A DNA stretch of 64,000 bases from Pterobdella sp. o SKG-2022 (GCA_964035795.1 OZ038324.1:947524-1011523); one strand, 5' to 3'. Positions 11,972 through 23,400 are shown, counted from the first letter of the stretch. The notes: generated by a model not told the origin, from the sequence alone. A program made the numbers and translations.

Positions 11972-14900
11972 ATGAATGCGTCTAGTAAGTTGAAATCGAC
12001 CCTCCAAGTGGTCTTAGGCGGGCATGTAGTGGCTGCCGGCTTGGCGACCGCTTATGGAAATGACCCCTGGTATAAGAACGTTATTATGCCGACTGTGCAT
12101 TTTTTGTTTGATGCTGAAACATCGCACAAATTTGCCGTTTGGATGGCCCAACACAAGCTCGTTCCTCGTGTTAGAGTCAATGATTTTGACGAACTAGTGA
12201 GTATTTTGTTTTTAAAATTTCAAAAAAATAAAAACTATATATGATTTTTCCTTTTCAAGAAATCTTCATACTGGGGTTTGAATTTTAAAAACCCGGTTGG
12301 TTTAGCTGCTGGGTTCGACAAGGATGGAGTGGCCACCAAGGGACTTTTAAGGCTTGGGTTTGGATTTGTAGAAGTTGGTTCTGTTACTCCCAACTCTCAA
12401 GAAGGTAACCCTAAACCACGAGTTTTTAGACTCAAACAAGATCAGGCCATAATAAATAGGTTTGATTAGTGTTTCAGCTAAAAATATTCAGCTATAACTT
12501 CTTTGATCTGTTATGAGCTCAATTTCTAAACAGTTTGGTCACCTTTTTCATTGTTTTCGTTTTTATGATTATAGTGGCATGAAACTGTTAAAGTCTTGAA
12601 AACTTTAGCAGTTTCATGCCACTATAATCATATTCCTTATTTGTTTGTATCTGAAAATGAGTGTTACACAACAAACTCATAGTTTTGAGCACATATATTG
12701 AACTAGGCTTTCAATTGCAGGTATGGATTCAACAGTGTTGGCCATGAAGATGTTCACAACAACCTTTCCAATGCCAAACTAAAAAGTTCCTCCTAATTAT
12801 CTTAACTAAAATACATTCAAAGAAATATAAAATTAGAATTATCAGGTTTTGTAGATGATGTATTTAGTATATAAATGAGGGACCACTTTAAAATATTGCT
12901 CAAGTTTTTCATATGCTTAATAATGAAAGTTCATGGAGACTTGTACATTGAGTATCGTTCCAAACAATGTTTCCTTGTTTCAAGATAAAAATAAATGTAA
13001 ATGAGAGCTGGGGTTCGTGTTGGGAGACAATTGATAATTAAAGTAATGATGGCAGGAGGTGATGGGCTGGTGGGAGTGAATCTTGGAAAGAATAAAACAT
13101 CAACTGATGAAGTTAAAGATTATGTGCAAGGTCTGTCATTTTCAGTGATTGATTTCATCTTAATACTTTTTCTAAATAATTAAACTGGAGTTGATATCGA
13201 ATGATAATGGGTGATGAAACCAACCACAGGAGTTTTGAAGTTCTCTGATGTGGCTGATTATTTGGTCATCAACATCTCAAGTCCCAACACCCCAGGTCTC
13301 AGGGATTTGCAGGGCAAGAAGAAACTTAAAACTCTTCTCACTAATGTTATCACATTCTCTTATTGCTTTATATATATTTTATGAAACTTCTCATAGTATG
13401 ATGACTGTAATACAGAGAGTTAATACCAATTAAAGCAGCAAATAGGAATCGAAATTCAAAATAGAAAAATGAAGTGAAATTGCTTAAAGCTTTTGCGTAA
13501 ATAGAATTTGTGATGGGAGCACTGTTGAAAAGGAGCTTTCTGTAACAATTATTAATCATAGTACCTTATACTGCTACCCAAATAACTGGACTTGACAGCA
13601 GTTGGACTAGATTTCTAGTACTACTTATAGCTTAAGTTATAAAATAAACCATTTATTTGGAAAAAAAAATTTATAGCCTGTTGGTTCCAGTTAAAATCCA
13701 ACTTGAAATTATCAAATTCAAGATCCACCATTCTCACATTTAGGCAGTTTACCTTGCTCAGATCACCTGCCAAGCCAAATGACAACGATATCAGTTTGTC
13801 GATACCTGCTACTGAACTGTTATCCAGGTTATAATATAGAGGCAGCCTTCAACCACAGGCGCTAAATTGGATGCAGTTAACGTCGATGTCCAAGAACTAA
13901 TAATATTAATGGATTATTAAGTTGGTGCCATATTGTGGCAGTACTGTGGACCTGGAAGAACCAGAACAAAAAAACCTGGGTGGTGATTGGAGTGGGGGGA
14001 CATATTGGCAGTAGAAGAAATAGGAGTACTGAAGAAAGAGTGGTCTTCTACGGTTTCGTCAAACTTTTTTTGAAAGGGGAAAGTGAAGTTGAGCGCTAGT
14101 AATTAATAAATTTTTTGCAATGAAATATTTTTGTCAAAAAAACATAATATATAAGAAAGGCTGTGTTGTAAATATTTGGAAAAAAAATTTTATACTTGGT
14201 GTATAAGTTGGCCCGTATAGATCAGTTGGTAGAGCATAAGATTAATTTTTTGAAGTTGCCTAGTTTGATGCCGTGTGTGACAACAATAAGCGCCTGTTTC
14301 GCAGTGTTTTTCTCGTTTAACCCTATAAAATGAACCCTAAGAACGATAAACCACGGAAAAAGTGTTTTCAGGTGCTGGATGCGAGAAAGAGTTTGTCTGA
14401 AGAGCACCGCAAGCCGATCCTGCTCAAGCTATCTCCAGATTTGACCCAGCAGGACATGAGGGACATTGCTGACGTCCTTTCCAAGGCCGACGTACGTTCG
14501 TCTTTAAAACACATTTATAAGAAATCATGAAAAATAGAATGTCTGACATTTCTTTGACAGACCAGGGTCGATGGCTTAATTGTCAGCAACACCACGGTTG
14601 ATAGGTCCATGAAGCTGGCTTCATCCCACAAACAAGAAGTAGGAGGTCTCAGCGGGCAGCCTCTGAAGGATCTCTCAACCCAAACCATTAGACAGATGTT
14701 CCTTCTCACTAAAGGTGGCACAAATCTTCAAATCACGTGTCTCATGCGGTTTGCATTATGGAACAAAATTGAGAGCATGTTGTAGATATCACTCGCATGC
14801 ACACAGGATCAGTGCCTATAGTAGGAGTGGGAGGGATCAAATCGGGGACAGATGCTTACGAGAAGATACGAGCAGGAGCATCTCTGGTACAAGTTTATTC

Positions 14901-15190
14901 GGCACTGGTCTTCGAAGGTCCCTGTCTGGTCTCCAGGATCAACAACGAGCTCACACAACTTCTCAAGTAACTGAGTTATATAAGATATTTGTGCATGGTG
15001 AGAGCAGATACTGTTGCTACCGTGGTGTATATCATTGTAGAGTTGTGCTTTTGAAAAGTGTTTTTAAATCAAGACGAAATATTCATCTTATCATGTGAAA
15101 TGCTGCCATGAAATTGATGATGCCTGCAGGAAGGACAATGTGGGCCACTACACCGAGGTTGTGGGGGCGGATGCATCAAAGACAGACTGA
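11972..15190 (+). CDS. DHODH: Dihydroorotate dehydrogenase (quinone), mitochondrial
   Basis: Nine exons with GT-AG introns join in phase to 391 codons plus stop: 11972-12196, 12260-12459, 12721-12785, 13056-13130, 13230-13345, 14372-14491, 14561-14714, 14807-14966, 15130-15190 (human 395 aa). The enzyme oxidises dihydroorotate to orotate, step four of UMP synthesis, on the inner mitochondrial membrane, passing electrons to ubiquinone. Seen: N-terminal leader with a membrane helix ([17 protein letters not shown]), [56 protein letters not shown] (holding the class 2 catalytic Ser), [24 protein letters not shown], and [20 protein letters not shown] (FMN phosphate site). All key motifs are intact, so the enzyme should work. 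Introns 2 and 5 hold a perfect-looking hairpin and a SINE relic. Confidence 0.97.
12565..12631. repeat. Near-perfect 30-bp hairpin with 7-nt loop in a DHODH intron
   Basis: Left arm 12565-12594 and right arm 12602-12631 are reverse complements over 30 bp with one mismatch (T against G, a wobble pair in RNA). The loop is cttgaaa. It could be a tiny foldback element or a microRNA-like precursor; no flanking duplication is evident. Confidence 0.9.
13560..13670. repeat. Short dispersed repeat in DHODH intron (copy 2)
   Basis: Shares tatactgctaccc/aaataactgg, ttgacagcagt and the aaataaaccat end with the copy at 11290-11400. The two differ at many sites, so the insertions are not recent. Confidence 0.65.
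14213..14330 (+). mobile_element. Degraded tRNA-derived SINE in DHODH intron 5
   Basis: Begins gcccgtatagatcagttggt, matching an RNA polymerase III A box, and keeps the 'aagcgcctgtttcgcagtg' text that corresponds to 'tagcacctgttccacagtg' in the copies at 15421 and 53655. The B box is decayed. It ends about 40 bp before the acceptor of DHODH exon 6 (14371). Confidence 0.65.
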
Positions 15191-15263
15191 ATCATCGTTG
15201 AGTGTTTGAAGATTATCTAGTAAATATTTAAACTTTTGTTCCATTTAAATGTATAGTTTTGTC

Positions 15264-15269
15264 AATAAA
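15264..15269 (+). terminator. Poly(A) signal of DHODH
   Basis: AATAAA, 74 bp after the DHODH stop codon, is followed by T-rich sequence. This is a standard position for a 3' end signal. Confidence 0.7.
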
Positions 15270-15420
15270 TCTCTTAACTTGTTCCATTTTAATCCTCTTC
15301 TCTACCTAGTCACCTTCATGCACCTTTGGAAGTCACTATATGACCACTCATATTTGCCCAAGCCTCAGTACTTGCTGATCAAAATTTCATGATTGAAATG
15401 ATATCCTCATGACTTACAAG

Positions 15421-15605
15421 TCAGCCCCTATAGCTCAATGGTAGAGCATTAGACTAAAATAAAGTTACCGGGCTCGATCCCGCGTGGGCCGACAATTAGC
15501 ACCTGTTCCACAGTGTGTTTTTGCTACATTAAATTTGTAACAAGCGCTTTGATCCATAAGGAAGAGCGCTTTATAAATACTGCATTACATTATATTACAA
15601 CTCCC
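15421..15605 (+). mobile_element. tRNA-Ile-derived SINE
   Basis: The 5' part folds like a tRNA: A box tagctcaatgg, B box gctcgatccc, acceptor stem tcagccc/gggccga with one mismatch. It continues without break into a SINE body (aattagcacctgttccacag ... caagcgctttgat) and a gcgctttataaat end followed by cattacattat repeats. A closely similar copy is at 53655-53840, with one or two differences per ten bases at most. Confidence 0.9.
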
Positions 15606-16344
15606 AAAATCAAAAGTATCATTTTAAAGATGCGAAATTCTTTCAAGGCCATCTTGTTTTCGGGTTGTCGAGTAAAGTGTTCCAGATGCCTATGTCAAAC
15701 GCTCATCACTTTAATAAGCATTCATAAGAGATTAAATTGGAAGTTTTTCTATCAACTAGTTACATATTTAGGTCCCTGTAGCTACATTGTCACATATATA
15801 TTTATTTAAAGAGCCAGTCGTAATACAGTAGATTTTCATTCTTTCCAGCCCCTCACGCTTTATCCTTCAATCCACACAAACCCAGTCATTTCTTTCATTT
15901 AACCCACTTGCTTCCCACTAATTTGATTTTCTGAAAAAAAAGCCACAAGAGCCCCAAAAGATTTTTATGAACCAAATTTAGCAAGCTTGCCATTTTATCA
16001 AAACAATCGTATTGTTTACAACCGAGTTTTGTTTCATAAATTCATTATTGCAATCAATAGTTTGTGCCGATTTTCCACTTGATCTCTTGATCTGAGACCA
16101 GGCCTGGCTTTTCTGCTTCTCACCTTCTCCAACTAATTATCAACGAAAATAACAAAAAAAATTAGTTTTAAATCCATATTTATTGTAAATGATAAGTGTT
16201 AGTTTAAATTATTGTAAAGATAGTTTTATGTCTGTATCCAACTGTTTTTTATTCAAATTGTAAAAAAAATTTCCCCTTATAATAACAGAAAAATTTATCG
16301 AACTCTTTACAAATAAATTCTTATTTTTCTTTAAGATTATATAT

Positions 16345-16525
16345 TACTCAAATGAAAAGACTTTTAGGAGTTTATTTTATTCTACTGCATTAAAGTTGTA
16401 ACATCCTTAAGTTTGTAATAAAGACTGAATATAGACTGTGCGTTTTGGTAAAAATAACATTTTAATTCTTCGAGTCAAATGCAGTGGAATAAAAAAAACT
16501 CCTAAAAGTCTTTTCATTTGAATAT
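16345..16525. mobile_element. MITE-like element with about 47-bp terminal inverted repeats
   Basis: The left end (ttactcaaatgaaaagactt, continuing ttaggagtttattttattc and actgcatt) is mirrored at the right end (gcagtggaataaaaaaaact, cctaaaagtcttttcatttg). The internal part is about 85 bp and non-coding. No transposase is nearby. Flanks are AT-rich, so a TA target duplication is possible but cannot be proven. Confidence 0.75.
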
Positions 16526-17061
16526 TTACGTTTGGCTGAAAAAATTAAGAAAAAGATTTAAGATTATGATAATAAAAACAACCTGCGCACAAAGTAACCA
16601 TGCAATTTTTGCAAATATTCGGCATCTTCTTTGTTCATTTTTAATAGTTATAATACCTTTTTGAAGATCGAAACAGAGATTATTGAAAAATTTTGGAGGT
16701 TTTTAACAGCTGTACTTTTTACTTTTCAATTACCTAGATGCAATTTTTCAAGTAGGATAGGCTAATTGCTCTTCTGAATATAAGACATTATTGAGCTTAA
16801 GTATTTATTTCCTTGTTTGCCCAATTATAGGTTATATGAGCGTTAATCATTGCCATGTCCAGTATTCTAGTAAATATCGGCCAACACCATTTTTAGTCTT
16901 TTTTGTTGTAGTTTGGTATATTCGGGGCTTCACAGGGTCAGATAGGTTCACAACCTTCTCTTTTTTGAAGACACTTTTTGTTTTCAACCGTAGCTCTATT
17001 TCAATATTGCCGTAATTCAAGAGCTCCACATACGTTTTCAACTTCAGTACAATCACTTTCG

Positions 17062-17259
17062 ATGATTGTCGTAAGAACATTAGCTTCTGGGCGAAGGCTT
17101 ATAGCGTCTGCGGCTACGTTTACATCTCACATAACATCTTCCGGTTGCGTTCCGACTTCATCGAAAATTAATCATTCAATGCGTAATTTAGAACTTTTGG
17201 CAACAAACAATCTTCTACACGAGTATTTAAAAAGCGCAAAAGGACTAATGATTTGGTAG
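17062..17259 (+). CDS. Small hypothetical protein with mitochondrial-leader-like N-terminus
   Basis: An isolated reading frame of 65 codons starting MIVVRTLASGRRLIASAATF, rich in Arg, Ser and Ala without acidic residues, like a mitochondrial targeting sequence, followed by a more helical part (LELLATNNLLHEYLKSAKG). I do not recognise a family. A GT just before the stop (atttg|gtagaa) could be a donor, in which case this would be a first exon. No partner exon was identified, and chance cannot be excluded. Confidence 0.3.
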   Translation: MIVVRTLASGRRLIASAATFTSHITSSGCVPTSSKINHSMRNLELLATNNLLHEYLKSAKGLMIW

Positions 17260-18263
17260 AAGGTTTGTATCCCTTATTTATAAATAGAAACACATCTTGA
17301 GGAAATTCATTTTTGTTCCTATTTTTGACATTTCATTCATTTTATGAAATATTCGCATTTTTGAAGTTGAAATTCTACTAATTATAACGCATTTTTATGA
17401 AAAACGTCCATTTGTTAACATTTGCGTCACATGGGATGAGCAACTTTTGATGCCTTTCATTCTTAATTTTACAAGTTTCCTCAAGTTTTAACAATTTATA
17501 ATAACAATAATTAAAGATAAATTTTACTTATTTTATTTTGTTTTTTCACAAACATGAATTATTATGCCTTATTTAAATTCCATACAATTTGTTACAGCAT
17601 GAAATTCAAGTTAATAAATGAATAAGCGATGTCTCTATAAAACTGCCTTAATTAAATGTTTTTCGGTAAACGTCCATCAAAGTGAAATTTGAGAATATTC
17701 AAAGCTTAAATATCATGAAATTCAAATCAAAAATTTAAAAAAATATTCAAGTATCAGAGGTATAACCATAGTTAATAAAAAACTAATTTATTGACCAATA
17801 ATTATTAAAATTGTTAAATGTCATCTCATATGAGATCAATGGCCACAAACGAGTTAAGCCTTACATAAATATGAAATTTTTAAAAATCATATCTGTTACG
17901 TCATCAAGATAACAAACAACTTGGAACAATTCTCAACATCGAAGTACAATGTTTGATTGGTTGAGGAACAAGCTGAGAAAAACTTCTCCACAAAGTGAAA
18001 AAACATTTTGCTTTTGCAAATAACAATTTATGACGAACATCCATAATAAAATTCACAGATTCAAATTTCCGAGGGGTAAGAATTAGGAAATAAACTTAAA
18101 TATTTCTAGCAAGAAATTGATTTTAGGTATTTAATAATTAATTTGAACAAACTAAATATTTTTAATTATGAATTCACGATGATGGTGACATTTTATTTTT
18201 CATAGTTTCATAAGTTATATTCCTTCCTTTTCCACCCCTTTACAACAACTCTCGCGACACAAT

Positions 18264-18677
18264 ATGCAGACAACTGGAGCCTTCCAGTGGCGTGTCATGT
18301 CAAGCCAACTCTTCGGAGATGGCCACATAAGCCCAGATCTGCCACACATAGACTGCCACAAAGGAAAACTCACCGAGTTTTTTGTGGCCGACGGAGCTGC
18401 ACGTCCCGCGCTGCATCTCCGTGATTTCCTCCTACTAGCGAGCGACATCGAGAGTAACCCGGGCCCACCAAGTCCATGGTGTGGCAAAGGATTTTGTCGT
18501 GACCAGTCTCCAATCGACTGTCCGGGTTGTCGACGCTCCTTCCACAAACAGTGCACTGGTCTGACTCAACCTCTGCAAAAGAGTTCTATAGGCTTTCTGT
18601 GTCGGCTTTGTCGGGTGGAAACCGCCGAGCCACGACATCAACCTACAGTCGCTAACGACGCTCGATGCTCCGTCTGA
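18264..18677 (+). CDS. LINE ORF fragment with 2A-like peptide and PHD/zinc-finger domain
   Basis: One open frame of 137 codons. Residues about 52-68 read LLLASDIESNPGP, a match to the 2A consensus D(V/I)ExNPGP, which makes ribosomes skip a peptide bond. A Cys/His cluster follows directly: C-x4-C, CPGCRRSFHKQC and FLCRLC, a PHD/RING-like finger. A 2A followed by a PHD-type finger is known from the start of proteins of some CR1/L2-like LINEs in marine invertebrates. A Thr/Pro/His-rich stretch continues to about 18940, after which RT text appears only on the opposite strand, so this element is truncated. Confidence 0.85.
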   Translation: MQTTGAFQWRVMSSQLFGDGHISPDLPHIDCHKGKLTEFFVADGAARPALHLRDFLLLASDIESNPGPPSPWCGKGFCRDQSPIDCPGCRRSFHKQCTGLTQPLQKSSIGFLCRLCRVETAEPRHQPTVANDARCSV

Positions 18678-18944
18678 CCCCGAAAGACTCCGAAGGAAAC
18701 CACCCCCATCTTTTGTCAAAACTGTTCAAACGTCGCGCACCGTCAATGTACATATATCACGCGTTATGACAAAAACCGTCACTGACTTTGTAATAGTTGC
18801 ACCAACACACACACCATCTTCAACCACCCCCACACTCAACACTCGCACAACCAATCCATCACCACCCACATCCCATACAACACCGGGAGCGCACAACACA
18901 AACACCATCATCCACGCAACTTGCCACAGGTCTTTGTATCGCCC

Positions 18945-21345
18945 TCAACATATGTCCACTATGTTCGAAACCACTGAGTCATACCAAAATCCCTCTGAAC
19001 TCGCATTTTTGCCTTTTTGTACATCGACATTACTGCCTGAACCAACCTTTTCGTGACCAACTTCTTTCTCAGCGCCCATTCAATCACCTTCCTTGGCACC
19101 CGGTCAAAAGCCTTTTCCAAATCAACAAAACTGATGAAAAGCTTCCTATTCTTCTCAAAGTAGCTTTCCTGCATTCTCCTAAAAATAAAAATAGCGTCCA
19201 CTGTGCTTCTGCCAAGTATAAAACAAAATTGCATTTAGTCAACTTTGTTTATCCTTCTTAACCTTTTCTCCAACAACCTTTCCACCACTTTCATACCACG
19301 CTCTAACAGCTTTACACCTCAATAGCTCTCACAATCCATAACGCTACCTTTCTTATAAATGGGAACAACTGTACTCATCCTCCAGTCATGAGGCATATCC
19401 TTTCCATTGAGGATTTTATTTGCTATTTGCAATATAACTTGCTTCCCATGTGAAGAGGCAGTTTAGTGCTTAATGACAATTCCAGTTGGTCCACTAGCCT
19501 TGCCATTTTTCATGATCCCCAGTGCTCTCTCCACTTCGTTCATAGCAAATGGTTTTATGAGACCCTCAACCACTTCTACATTCACCATCCCATCCCATAG
19601 ATTCTCTTCTCTCATGATGGTTTTTATGTGCTCTTTACACATTCTCTTGCGACCATCCTCGGCAAATACAACCTTCCCATTTTCGTCTTTAATGCAGTTA
19701 CCTGCTAAGTCACTTGCTTCCTTCATCATTCTCAATTTACGAAATGAGACATTTCTGTCATTCCGTATTTTCTCTAAAAGGCACATAAATCTTTAATAAA
19801 AGAAAAGAGAGACAAAGGAACAAGTTGGTAGATCCTAACTATAAATAAAATGTTAGTATTTGGCGGAGGCAAAGACTCAAGAAAGCCAGCGTAAAGTCAT
19901 GCAGAAATGTGAAAAACAGCTTCCACCATAATTGGAGAAAAAAACGAAAAAGGTTATTGAGGAACACAAACAGTTCAAAGGAAAAAATAGAATAAAGGAG
20001 AAGCAGAGATGAAAGAACTGCTTTCCGCCAGAATGGCAAAACAGTTATATAGTTAATCTAGTGGCAGTTGTCGCTTTAATTATTATACGCCAGTTGCAAG
20101 AGAAGTATATGGCTGCAAACAAAGCACTTCACAAGGCCTTTGTTGGCTTGGAAAATACATTAGATCGTGTTCTTCGGAAGATAATAATAAATATCTGTTT
20201 CCTCTCTCATAGCTGCGGCCACAGCTTTTTTGGCTCATCCTTTCATTTTGCCATAATTCTTATTTTTACACTAATTTTTAAAATCTTTTGTTTTTTGTAA
20301 TAGCTTCTTTCATCTTTTTATTTCACCACCAAGTATTGCCCTTCTTTACCTCACCTTTTCTCACACCACACACTTCATCACAAACCTTCAAAATCTCACT
20401 TCTGAAAGAGCTCCATATATCTTGACCATCCGTATTAACTAAATCATAAACTCTTTCAAAAAACCTTTTCTTATACTCAACTTCCTCCAACTTTCAAACC
20501 CTTCTTTTCACTGACTTGTAAGAACTTACTTTTTTCCTTAAACTCCTATCATCTAAATTTAATAGTAATAACTTAGGCTGGTATTCCCCAAATTTTTCTT
20601 CAAATTTTTAATATGCCTTCTGTCTCTTCTACCAGCCAGCGCAAAATCATTTTCCGTATCTTCCTCCGGGCCCTCGTTGTTTGTTATTTTTACATTCTCT
20701 CCTTGAATCATGTATTTGCTACACACAGATCCTCTCTATCGCAAAACTCTAAAAGCAATCTAGCTTCCACATTTCTCTCATCGACGCCAAATCTGTCAAC
20801 TACATCAAATCCATCAAACTGTTCACCAACATGATCATTGAACTCACCTAAACAAATCAAAAACTCTTTCATTCAGACCACCACAACCCTTAGCAATATC
20901 AATATAAAATTTTTCTTTTTTCAAACTCCTCCCACATTGACGGGTGTAGGCCGTAACTACTCTTATTCCCTGATTCTCAAAAACCAACACTATTACCATA
21001 ACCTCAGCCGAAACCCTTATTATTTCTACCACATTATCAAATAGCTTTTCCTTAACCGGTTTTCTAACACCCCCTATTTTATTTTTATCCCCAGACCATC
21101 ATAACTTAAATCTAAACTACCTAAAAATTTTTCCACCTTACTTCTTGAAGACAGCAAATGTCAATCCTTCTTTTTTTATTTCTTCGCAAAGCTCCATACC
21201 TTTACCATTTAACATTCCTATATTCCGACTACCAAACCTCAAAGAAAGAGAGTTAGAAATAAAAAAGGAAAACCCAGGCATTTTTAGCACCCTCAAGAGC
21301 TGCTGGGGATTGAGGGTCATTGCTTTTGTTTGTAAATTCATTTAA
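18945..21345 (-). mobile_element. Decayed LINE, minus strand, APE and RT domains
   Basis: Read downwards from 21345: APE endonuclease pieces (RFGSRNIGMLNGKGMELCEE near 21240-21180; VVTAYTRQCG near 20950; ERNVEARLLLEFCDREDLC near 20750), then after an interruption an N-terminal RT piece ending ALGIMKNGKASGPTGI (19786-19463), and RT text GRSTVDAIFIFRRMQESYFE and FVDLEKAFDRVPRK (19234-18959). It has many stops and shifts. A plus-strand fragment of another LINE is nested at 19840-20190. Confidence 0.8.
19840..20190 (+). mobile_element. Nested LINE fragment with internal deletion
   Basis: Two blocks match the LINE at 21560-23400: tggcaaaacagttatatagt at about 20035 (also about 22015) and the segment encoding YMAANKALHKAFVGLENTL at 20108-20160 (also 22240-22290). 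The roughly 140 bp between the blocks in the other copy is missing here. It sits inside the minus-strand LINE. Confidence 0.75.
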
Positions 21346-21384
21346 AAAGTTTAAAATTACTAATTAAACATAAAATGATGGCAG

Positions 21385-21453
21385 AATGATGATGATGATG
21401 ATGATGAGTTGCCTGAAGAACTAGAGAACATCGAGAAGAACTCAGAAAATCAA
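21385..21453 (+). other. Possible isolated acidic exon
   Basis: Flanked by gcag| and |gtgtatg, a 69-nt open block reads NDDDDDDDELPEELENIEK and then NSENQ. It is strikingly acidic and could be an upstream exon of the Lys-rich units that begin 2.3 kb downstream, with LINE remains in between. The (gat)n core may equally be a microsatellite, and splice phases to the units were not shown to agree. Confidence 0.3.
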
Positions 21454-21559
21454 GTGTATGTCAAATTCTTTATTTGAATATGCAAATATCAATATAAAAT
21501 ACCCATATAAAATGTATGTGGTGGGTGATGGTAACGGGTTAGTGCAGAGTTATGCTGTT

Positions 21560-23400
21560 GAAAACTTATGTTCTTGGTAGGTCTCCTAAGGCGGACAAGT
21601 AGGAGACTGGTAAATGTAGAGTATACTATGCTAAAAATGAAGCCTTGGAATCTACTTTTAAGAAAGGTACGGTTGATAATACTAGCATTCGTCTAGTCAA
21701 ACAAATGAGGTACAATAACCAAAATATTGTGGGTGAAAAACCTGTAATAAATGACATGGGAACTCAGCAAAAAAAGCCTCATGGAAGAAATGTCCGCTTA
21801 AACACGAGTTTCATAGAAAAAAACAAATTTCCGGATGAATTGCCGGTGGAAGGTCCAAGTTTTCCTATCACTACTGATAAAGTTCGTAAAACCTTTTGTA
21901 AAAAATTTTTGACAAAGCTGTCGGTCTATTTGGAGTCGTATCTGAAATGGTGCAGGCATTGAGCTCATATGCGACCTCATCAATGCTATCTGAGAAGTGC
22001 ATTCCATCAGATTGGCAAAACAGTTATATAGTTAATCTGTACAAGGGTGGAAGTGATGCGCTGCTCAGAGGTAGTTATAGAGGCTTGAGGTTGATGGGCT
22101 ATGTGATGGAAATTTTTGAGCGTTTAGTGGAAGTGCTCATCAGAAGAAATATCAGCATGGATAAGATGCAGAGAGGTTTATGCCTGGGCGTTGCGTAATT
22201 GTCGCTTTATTTATTATACACCAGTTGCAAAAGAAGTACATGGCTGCAAACAAAGCACTTCACAAGGCCTTTGTTGGCCTGGAAAATACATTAGGTGGTG
22301 TTCCTCGAAAGAATATGGTTATGTGGATGCTTGGTGTTGAAGAGTGGTTGGTGCGTATGGCTCAGATATGTGGACGTGAAGAGAGTGGTAAAGGTTGGTG
22401 ATGGTTGCAAAAAAAAATTGTTGTGAATGTAGGCGTGCATCAGGGTTGAATTCTAAGTTCTCTCATTTTTATTATAGTAAAATAGGGTTTGGGATTGGTT
22501 TTTCATGGAAATTGCTGTATTTGATTTGAAAATTATTTCAGAGACATTAGAAGGTTTGGTTTCGAAATTAAAAAAATTCCTGAGAGTTCGAAGAACTTGA
22601 AGTTAATATGCTTAAAATGAAGGTTTTGACATGAGGTCATCATGTTGACATGCTCAAAAAGTCTGAAAATCTTCCATGTAGTGTATGTTTTAGTGGTGTA
22701 GGTTTTCTCAATTCTTTTGTTGGAGTTGTTGAAGTTTGGCGCATAAAGTGCTGTGGTAAAAAGAGCAGTTTGAAGAGAAATTCATCATTCAAATGTGCTC
22801 GATAACTGGGTACGGCATGATCAGTAGATGGTTGGAAGTACTCACTGACTTTTGTTGTCTTGGTGACATGGTTTCTGTCAAAGGAAGCGGCGAACTATCA
22901 CTAGATTTAAACCTGCTTGGAGTAGGTTTCGTCAACTTCTTCCATTTATCACCAATCCTCATTTAGCTTACATAACCAGAAAACAATTTCACAACATACA
23001 CATCATGTCATTGATGTTGTACTCTTGTGAAGCCTAACAAAACTTTCTCTAAGCCGATTGAAGCGCAAAGACCTCGCAATAAACCGATGGGTTTGCAAAG
23101 CCAGGGTTGAAAACAGGGTAAGCTCAAAAAATTTATACGCAAAACTTTGCATATAGAAACAACACTGCGTTGTCACAGGTTGAGATGGTTTGGTCATGTG
23201 ATGCGCAATTCAGATTGGATATCAAATGTCAGAGATTTGAAGGTGATTGGCCTTTTAAGGCAAGTAGGCCAAATATGACCTGAAAAGAGGTGTTGAAGAA
23301 GCATCGCTCCGAAATCAGTTTGTTGAAGAATCATCCGCCTCATGTGAAGGAGGAGTGTTTTCTAGAAAGCCTCACTCTCTCGTGAAAAAAATGGCTCTGA
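21560..23400 (+). mobile_element. Decayed LINE, plus strand
   Basis: RT text in several frames: PVEGPSFPITTDKVRKTF near 21850, IPSDWQNSYIVNLYKGGSD (21990-22050), SYRGLRLMGYVMEIFERL, AANKALHKAFVGLENTL (a degraded xLxKAFDRVPR motif), VGVHQG near 22432, and C-terminal text LRWFGHVMRN near 23180. It belongs to the same broad type as the LINEs at 18.9-21.3 and 37.4-40.4 kb. Multiple stops make it dead. Confidence 0.8.

Larger units (their letters stand above)
15606..18200. other. AT-rich intergenic region after DHODH
   Basis: Apart from the inverted-repeat element at 16345-16525 and one small reading frame at 17062, I see no gene. It is very AT-rich with low-complexity runs. Confidence 0.4.

Noticed and set aside
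18766..19261. Plus-strand Thr/Pro/His-rich frames as an independent protein
   Set aside because: The left part is the continuation of the 2A-bearing LINE ORF; from about 18945 on, the real coding signal is RT on the minus strand.
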